From JBCDBL01 sp039183635 (GTDB lineage: Bacteria > Pseudomonadota > Alphaproteobacteria > Caulobacterales > Parvularculaceae), in assembly GCA_039183635.1 (NCBI GenBank), contig JBCDBL010000132.1, positions 1-10,120 of the forward strand: DNA of 10,120 bases, written 5' to 3'. A model generated the notes under the pieces. That model had not been told where the DNA came from. It saw only the letters and a program-made list of their open reading frames with translations, and did no database searches. Shown here piece after piece: positions 5,893-10,120 of the stretch (positions are counted from its first letter, which is position 1; each line of letters starts with the position of its first letter). A program made the position numbers and the translations under genes.

Positions 5893-6227
5893 TATGGCTG
5901 CCTCCCAAGCTTGGCAAAGCAGTGATCACGGATCAGCAGGAGCTGGCGTGTCATGAGCAAAGCGCGATGCTCATCCTCTAGGCGCTTCACTTCATCTGTG
6001 AGGGCGGCGACACAGGCCAGAATAACCGCAATGAATTGCCCTTCTTCCTTGGTGAAGCGGCGCGTGCGCGGCAAGGGCTGATCAAGAGCGCAGATGCGCA
6101 TATACGCACCCATAGACAGGCCGCGCGCGCAAGCACGCTCCTGAATGGATGTTTTCTCTAATTGTGTGGCGCGCAGCGAAATCATCTGCGAGCGCGCACG
6201 TCTGCCTGTCCCTGATGCACTCATCAT
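5892..6227 (-). CDS. mobC: MobC-like relaxosome accessory protein, ribbon-helix-helix type
   Basis: The 111-aa product has a basic N-terminus and a ribbon-helix-helix-like segment at about residues 15-46: a short strand MISLRAT, helix LEKTSIQERACARG, then LSMGAYMRICAL. That order is typical of MobC-type proteins, which bind oriT DNA and help the relaxase open the nic region. The second half (60-108) is helical and amphipathic and may mediate dimer or relaxase contact. AAAGGAAC before the ATG is a good ribosome site, with a second ATG directly after it as an alternative start. It is the first gene of the operon, it overlaps the relaxase start by one base, and it lies directly beside the inverted-repeat stack that I take as oriT. 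The gene symbol reflects role and position; sequence identity with a specific MobC was not tested. Confidence 0.78.
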   Translation of the reverse strand: MMSASGTGRRARSQMISLRATQLEKTSIQERACARGLSMGAYMRICALDQPLPRTRRFTKEEGQFIAVILACVAALTDEVKRLEDEHRALLMTRQLLLIRDHCFAKLGRQP

Positions 6228-6324
6228 GGTTCCTTTGTTTTAATTATTCGATTGCTCCCTTACAGATCGCCTTTAGGCAACCTGCGCATCGGCAATTAGC
6301 CGGTGCTCCGGGGAAGGTTCAAAC

Positions 6325-6343
6325 GGAAGGGGTGTCCCCTTCC
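6325..6343. repeat. Inverted repeat 1 of the oriT region
   Basis: Perfect 8-bp arms GGAAGGGG and CCCCTTCC around a 3-base TGT loop. The following TTTATCT is too weak a T-run to make a convincing terminator, so a protein-binding or oriT hairpin role is preferred. Confidence 0.6.
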
Positions 6344-6352
6344 TTTATCTCT

Positions 6353-6379
6353 CCCGAAAGCCACCTTGGGGGTTTCGGG
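6353..6379. repeat. Inverted repeat 2 of the oriT region
   Basis: Arms CCCGAAA (6353-6359) and TTTCGGG (6373-6379) pair perfectly across a 13-base spacer that itself can pair partly (CC against GG). Confidence 0.55.
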
Positions 6380-6381
6380 GG

Positions 6382-6411
6382 CAAGAGCGCGGTATGACCG
6401 CGCATATCTTG
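6382..6411. repeat. Inverted repeat 3 of the oriT region, next to the nic-like core
   Basis: Inner arms GCGCGGT (6387-6393) and ACCGCGC (6397-6403) are perfect around ATG. Outer arms CAAGA (6382-6386) and TCTTG (6407-6411) also pair, with a 3-base bulge ATA on one side. The right outer arm forms the nic-like ATCTTG core. Confidence 0.6.
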
Positions 6412-6420
6412 CACAAGGTC

Positions 6421-6662
6421 TATAGTATCGATTGTCGATTTAGCGTGCAATTGAAAGAACGGGTCACACATACTGTCCGGTTTCTTAGAACCGTAATTTG
6501 GTATTTACACCGCCCGGCAATGATGCGCTTAATTTTACTTGCGCAAGCGTGCATTGGGCAAAACCGCTATGGTTGGGCGTGATTCATCTATGAAAGAGGC
6601 TACAATGACGCAGATGATCTCGATAGGATCGCGTACAAAGCACTCTTTATATTGCTGTCCAG
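6421..6662. other. Intergenic region between oriT and the small exported protein gene
   Basis: No conserved gene or RNA is recognised here. It contains the start of a possible 42-aa hydrophobic peptide (6605-6733, listed separately). Together with the oriT block, the gene-free stretch from 6228 to 6662 is 435 bases. Confidence 0.4.
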
Positions 6663-6733
6663 CTAAATTTCTTCCTCTGATTTTGCTGTTGGCTTATCCG
6701 CTTTTCTTTCTCGTTCTTCAAACTTTCGTTTGA
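6605..6733 (+). CDS. Possible 42-aa single-helix membrane peptide (low confidence)
   Basis: GAAAGAGG seven bases upstream of the ATG at 6605 is a usable ribosome site. The peptide has a polar, basic N-terminus with two adjacent cysteines (CCPAK) and then one hydrophobic helix, FLPLILLLAYPLFFLVLQ, near the C-terminus. That layout resembles small membrane peptides, including type I toxins. Against it: the last 71 bases lie antisense to the 3' end of the gene at 6663-7070, which codes for a Lys/Glu-rich tail, and the complement of Lys/Glu codons naturally reads as Phe/Leu. The hydrophobic helix may therefore be an artefact. Confidence 0.2.
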   Translation: MTQMISIGSRTKHSLYCCPAKFLPLILLLAYPLFFLVLQTFV

Positions 6734-7070
6734 AATAGTCTTCCATTTCGCCGTCCTCAGCCTTGCGCGACAAGCCGGCGGCTTCGCGGCCCTCGGCGCA
6801 AATCTCATCCGTTGAAATACCGTAATGCTCCTGAAAGAGACCTTTTACTTCGTCTGTCCAATGACGATAGGACGCGCATTGTTGGCGCGCAGCGTCGCCA
6901 TCCCATTTCATTTCCGGCGCGCATTGCGCCGATTTGCGGTTAGTCGCCTGCAACGATGATGCTTTGTCCGCTTTGGCGACCACAATGACATTATTTTCAT
7001 CTCCGGGGCCGACTGCGACACAAGCAGCGCTCGCCGCGCCAACAACCAGATTGATCAATGAAAACGCCAT
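6663..7070 (-). CDS. Small probably exported protein, unknown function
   Basis: The product is 135 aa. An in-frame stop lies 24 bases before the ATG, and GGGGAGA is a good ribosome site, so the start is well fixed. The N-terminus MAFSLINLVVGAASAAC is hydrophobic and ends in small residues before C17, so it may be a short signal peptide or, less surely, a lipoprotein signal; it lacks the usual basic residues. C50, C65 and C91 could make disulfides after export. The C-terminal 35 residues are highly charged (Lys, Glu, Arg) and probably helical. It lies between the oriT region and the Rhs genes and points toward the mobilization operon. Small exported proteins in mobile elements sometimes act in entry exclusion, and those beside Rhs genes can be accessory; neither is shown here. 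I do not recognise the family. Confidence 0.6.
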   Translation of the reverse strand: MAFSLINLVVGAASAACVAVGPGDENNVIVVAKADKASSLQATNRKSAQCAPEMKWDGDAARQQCASYRHWTDEVKGLFQEHYGISTDEICAEGREAAGLSRKAEDGEMEDYFKRKFEERERKADKPTAKSEEEI

Positions 7071-7337
7071 GGCGAAAGTCTCCCCAAATGGTCAGGCAAT
7101 AGTGTGCCGAAAAACTTATTCGTGCACGTTGGAATGCAAAAAAACAACCCCGACTCGATCACTTTTTTATTTCTTCGTGTTGACAATGAACAATACTTGT
7201 CCTCTTCTTCTTTTCATGCGGAGGGGAGCTGCATTGTTATAGGTTCCTCTCTCATTCGGGTATGACTGCAAACGAGCGCGCCTGGCGTGTTGTGTGTTTT
7301 GGCTGGTCTGCGCTCCTATCTCGGAGGAGCCGCTCTT
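7071..7337. other. Divergent intergenic region, presumed promoters of both neighbours
   Basis: The genes on both sides are transcribed outward. A TTGACA box lies at 7180-7185 (+) but I see no matching -10 at 16-18 bases. Pyrimidine-rich CTTCTTCTT follows at about 7200-7215. No gene or RNA is recognised. Confidence 0.35.
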
Positions 7338-7574
7338 ATGATCAAGAGCTATCTCTATCTGTGCGCCAGCATTCTGGCGCTCAGCGGCGTCGCACACGCC
7401 GGCGAAACTGAAACATTCACCTATGATGTGCACGGACGTCTTGTTAAAGTCGAAATTGAGAAAACGGGTTCGGCGCCGACGCCAAATGACGGCGCCGTCA
7501 TCGATTACACATTCGATGACGTCCATAACCGTACGGAAACGGAGATACAGAACGTTCCGCCGCCGCCGCCATAG
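7338..7574 (+). CDS. Short exported Rhs/YD-repeat protein
   Basis: The protein is 78 aa, with GGAGGAG eight bases upstream of the ATG at 7338 as a strong ribosome site. Residues 1-21 are a standard signal peptide (MIKSYLYLCASILALSGVAHA), probably cut after AHA. The mature 57 residues hold two YD-type units, FTYDVHGRLVKVEIE (27-41) and IDYTFDDVHNRTETEIQ (55-71), then end in a run of five prolines. This is what one Rhs repeat pair looks like, so it is a free-standing miniature of the family. It lies 63 bp upstream of the large Rhs gene and is probably co-transcribed with it. It may be an accessory or cap protein for the large shell, or a leftover from recombination in the locus. The proline tail is unusual for a degraded fragment and the clean signal peptide and ribosome site argue that it is expressed. 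Confidence 0.72.
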   Translation: MIKSYLYLCASILALSGVAHAGETETFTYDVHGRLVKVEIEKTGSAPTPNDGAVIDYTFDDVHNRTETEIQNVPPPPP

Positions 7575-7576
7575 TT

Positions 7577-7593
7577 GCGTTACTGACTAACGC
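7577..7593. repeat. Small hairpin between the two Rhs genes
   Basis: GCGTTA and TAACGC form a perfect 6-bp stem with a 5-base loop, three bases after the mini-Rhs stop. No T-run follows, so it is unlikely to terminate transcription; it could stabilise or process the message. Confidence 0.3.
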
Positions 7594-7637
7594 CTATCCA
7601 CGTGCTTTAAAACGAAGTTTTTGCATTCGAGGTCGTT

Positions 7638-10120
7638 ATGAATCGCATTCAGCAATGCGTCGCGGGTTTTTGCGCGCTAATTTCTGCTGGCGCCGCATCA
7701 ATTGCATATGCGCAAACGCCGCCAGAACCGCTGCAGGTCAATAACAATGTTGACGGCTTTGGCGTTGACCTCGTTTCCGGGATCGTCTCACGCGGCGATC
7801 TTGCCAATATTTCGATTGGGCCCGGCGAACCGCAAGGGCTATCGTTTTCCAAGTTCTTCTCCGGCAGCGGATGGCGAAACTCGACGCTTGGCACTATTTT
7901 TGATCCTAATTTGTTAGGTTTAAATCCTATTAATCCAATTGTGAGTTTCGGCGGCTCCGCTGAACAATTTGTATTTGTACAAGTCGTTGGAAACACTTAC
8001 GAATACGAACCGGAAATCCCCTCAGGGGCTTCCCTCATCTTGGACGTTAACACATTTGAGTGGCTCTACACGTCGGCGGACGGAACAAAGTACGTATATG
8101 CATTCGAGCTGGGCGCAGTTTTAGGGCCGGAATATGGCCTCGTATCCGGCATTTTAAAATCCGTAACGCTCCCGACGGGTCAGATCATCTCTTACCACTA
8201 TATCGAAACCGGCACAGGAAATGATCGGACGACGCGTATTTTCGCGGTGACCACCAACACCGGCTACCACATGCGTCTTGAATATGAATTCAACGGTACG
8301 CCAACAAACGAGACGCAGCGGTCAGATTGGCGCACGCTTACGAAAGTTGTTCTGTTCGATCCAACGATCGAGACCAGCTGTAATATTTTTATGGCGACAT
8401 GCAGCACCTACACCAAAACATGGCCGTCGCTGATTTTCACAGGCACTGAACATAAAGTGACGTCGGTAAAGGACGCCGAAAACCACACGACGTATTTCAC
8501 GCATAACGGCTCGGGGCAATTGACCTCGATCCAGCTGCCAGGCGATTCATCGCCCTATATTACCTATACCTATAACGTGTCCACCGGCCGAGTGTCTTCG
8601 GTGCAAACGCTAGGTCAGACCTGGGCGTTCAGTCGTTCAGATAGCGGTAATAATCGGACAACCACAATTACAAATCCTGAAGGTAAGAACCGGGTTGTGA
8701 CATCCGATCTCAATCGGTTCGTCGTTTTGCGGGATAAGAACGAACTCAATCAGGAAACGGTCTACCAGTATGATGCGAACCACCGGTTACACAAAGTCAC
8801 TGCGCCTGAAGGTGATTATGTTCAATATGGGTATGATGCGCGGGGCAATGTCACAACGACAACGGTAAGGGAGAAACCAGCGGCGGGTTCGGCGACGATC
8901 ACCACAACGATCGTTTATCCGGGAACGTGTACCGCTACGAATAAATTTTACTGCAACAAACCATATTCGATCACGGACGGGCGCGGGAATAATCAGATTT
9001 TCCATTATAGCGCGACCCATGGCGGTGTTACAAAAATTTACTCAGAACCGGTCGGCATTCAGCGTCAGATCACAGAGCTCACCTATACGGCCATTGCGTC
9101 TTATGGATATGGCGGCCCAGGACAGAACATTTATTACCTGACCAAAACAGAGACCTGTGCAACGACGCAATATTGTCCTAATTCGGCGAACCAGTTGAGA
9201 ACGACGATCACCTATGGCGGGGCCCACTGGCTCCCCATTTCGACAACCGTCGGCAATGGCGCAGGCGGCATTCAGTCTACAACGTCACTGACCTATGATC
9301 ACGTGGGCAATGTCGTCACCGCCAACGGCCCCCTTACCAATGACGAGACATATTTCTTTTTTGACGATCTGCGCCGGCCTATCGGCTCGATCGGGCCGGA
9401 CCCGGCGGGTCCCCGCCCACGCCCGGCGCAGAAATTTTGGTACAATAGCAGAGGCCAACAATACCGAACGGATGTTGGCACGGCGACCGGCGTCAATGAG
9501 ACCCACCTTCACGGCCTGACCATCGAACAGATGCGGTGGACTACGTATGATTCTCATCGCCGGCCGATTCGGACCATAAATTATGCTGGTTATTACACCC
9601 CAAGAACGAGCGTCGTCGACCTGAATTATGACTCCATGAGCCGCGTAAAATGCCGGTCTGTGGGGACGACGCTAAGCGCGAATTATTCGGACCCATGCAT
9701 CGCCACGCAAAATAGCAATCAGGAATGGGACCGGATCACGCGAAACTATTACGACGAGTTGGGACGCCTTAAAAAATCGGTGTCCGGTTTTGATGTCGAT
9801 CCGATCGTGAATTCAGAATCGACATTCACCGCCAATGGTTTGCTCAAGACGCTAAAAGACGGCGACGGCAATGTCACAACATATATCTATGACGGCTTTA
9901 ACCGGTTAGTCCAAACCACTTTCCCGGACGGCTCAACAGAGAAATTCCAGAACTTCGACGCCAACGGAAACATAAGAAAAATCATCCGGCGCAATGGCGA
10001 TATCTTCTACTACGCCTATGACGCCCGCAATCGATTAACGGTTGTCAATGCGCCGAGCGGAACGGCCGATCTCGAATACACCTACGATCTTTTCAGCCGC
10101 ATGACGTCGGCGAAAGAAAC
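7638..10120 (+). CDS. Large exported Rhs/YD-repeat protein, 3' end outside the window
   Basis: The frame runs open from the ATG at 7638 to the window edge, 827 codons with no stop. GAGGT a few bases upstream is the ribosome site. Residues 1-25 form a signal peptide ending SIAYA|QT, so it enters the Sec pathway. The region after it (about 30-250) is an N-terminal beta domain with VDGFGVDLVSG. YD repeats then cover the rest: YQYDANHRL (376-384), YGYDARGNV (397-405), YIYDGFNRL (749-757), YYAYDARNRL (791-800), with many weaker units between. Rhs/YD repeats fold into a hollow shell that can enclose a C-terminal toxin. The signal peptide makes this a secreted or envelope form rather than a type VI cargo with a PAAR domain. 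The conserved Rhs core end, any toxin tip and any immunity gene lie past the edge. GC looks similar to the mobilization module and higher than the 559-3261 cluster. Confidence 0.9.
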   Translation, partial: MNRIQQCVAGFCALISAGAASIAYAQTPPEPLQVNNNVDGFGVDLVSGIVSRGDLANISIGPGEPQGLSFSKFFSGSGWRNSTLGTIFDPNLLGLNPINPIVSFGGSAEQFVFVQVVGNTYEYEPEIPSGASLILDVNTFEWLYTSADGTKYVYAFELGAVLGPEYGLVSGILKSVTLPTGQIISYHYIETGTGNDRTTRIFAVTTNTGYHMRLEYEFNGTPTNETQRSDWRTLTKVVLFDPTIETSCNIFMATCSTYTKTWPSLIFTGTEHKVTSVKDAENHTTYFTHNGSGQLTSIQLPGDSSPYITYTYNVSTGRVSSVQTLGQTWAFSRSDSGNNRTTTITNPEGKNRVVTSDLNRFVVLRDKNELNQETVYQYDANHRLHKVTAPEGDYVQYGYDARGNVTTTTVREKPAAGSATITTTIVYPGTCTATNKFYCNKPYSITDGRGNNQIFHYSATHGGVTKIYSEPVGIQRQITELTYTAIASYGYGGPGQNIYYLTKTETCATTQYCPNSANQLRTTITYGGAHWLPISTTVGNGAGGIQSTTSLTYDHVGNVVTANGPLTNDETYFFFDDLRRPIGSIGPDPAGPRPRPAQKFWYNSRGQQYRTDVGTATGVNETHLHGLTIEQMRWTTYDSHRRPIRTINYAGYYTPRTSVVDLNYDSMSRVKCRSVGTTLSANYSDPCIATQNSNQEWDRITRNYYDELGRLKKSVSGFDVDPIVNSESTFTANGLLKTLKDGDGNVTTYIYDGFNRLVQTTFPDGSTEKFQNFDANGNIRKIIRRNGDIFYYAYDARNRLTVVNAPSGTADLEYTYDLFSRMTSAKE

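Larger units (their letters stand above)
6265..6420. other. Probable origin of transfer (oriT)
   Basis: This non-coding stretch directly upstream of the mobC-like gene holds a dense set of inverted repeats: GCCT-TT-AGGC at 6269-6278, and three larger ones listed separately at 6325-6343, 6353-6379 and 6382-6411. The last ends in ATATCTTGC (6404-6412), one base off the ATCCTG|C core of IncP-type nic sites, so nicking could occur after 6411. Location beside mob genes, repeat density and the nic-like core all fit an oriT; the exact nic position and strand are inference. Confidence 0.6.

Noticed and set aside
6325..6350. GGAAGGGG/CCCCTTCC hairpin as an intrinsic terminator
   Set aside because: The downstream TTTATCT is a poor T-tract and the hairpin is one of several inverted repeats at the presumed oriT.
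7180..7210. TTGACA at 7180 as the -35 of an Rhs operon promoter
   Set aside because: No acceptable -10 box lies 16-18 bases downstream, so it is noted only as a feature of the intergenic region.
9285..9557. Overlapping frames on both strands inside the large Rhs gene
   Set aside because: The Rhs frame is continuous with YD motifs before and after; these frames are shadows.

Overview
The window looks like an accessory (genomic-island) region in an alphaproteobacterial chromosome. The clues are the 3' end of a RarA/MgsA-type gene at the left edge, a relaxase of a family I recognise from alphaproteobacterial mobilizable elements, and codon use. The genus cannot be fixed from this sequence. No integrase, transposase, tRNA, rRNA or CRISPR array is visible.

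Layout. (1) 1-186 (+): C-terminus of rarA. (2) 187-558: gap with a 12-bp direct repeat, a small palindrome and a promoter-like sequence. (3) 559-3261 (+): a compact, visibly AT-richer four-gene unit. It encodes a 105-aa protein ending in a Gly4 tract plus a five-residue tail, a small 2-oxoglutarate/Fe(II) oxygenase-like protein, a protein with two membrane helices, and a C39-like papain-fold cysteine peptidase. The last three genes are essentially contiguous, with junctions of 1 nt. I do not recognise this combination, and it is the best candidate here for an undescribed system. (4) 6227-3286 (-): a mobilization operon read right to left: MobC-like ribbon-helix-helix protein, relaxase, a three-helix membrane protein with coiled coil, and a short LuxR-type regulator. 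A stack of inverted repeats upstream of mobC (about 6265-6420) is the probable oriT. (5) 7070-6663 (-): a small probably exported protein of unknown role. (6) 7338-10120+ (+): a 78-aa exported mini-Rhs protein, then a large exported Rhs/YD-repeat protein that runs off the right edge.

How the parts may work together. MobC and the relaxase would form a relaxosome at oriT, letting the island be mobilized by a helper conjugation system. The four-gene cluster reads as cargo: in outline it is small substrate, modifying oxygenase, membrane component and processing protease, which suggests a peptide-modification (RiPP-like) or protease-gated system. The Rhs genes would deliver YD-repeat shells to the envelope or outside; the toxin tip, if any, lies beyond the window. 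The functional link between these modules is inference from proximity only.
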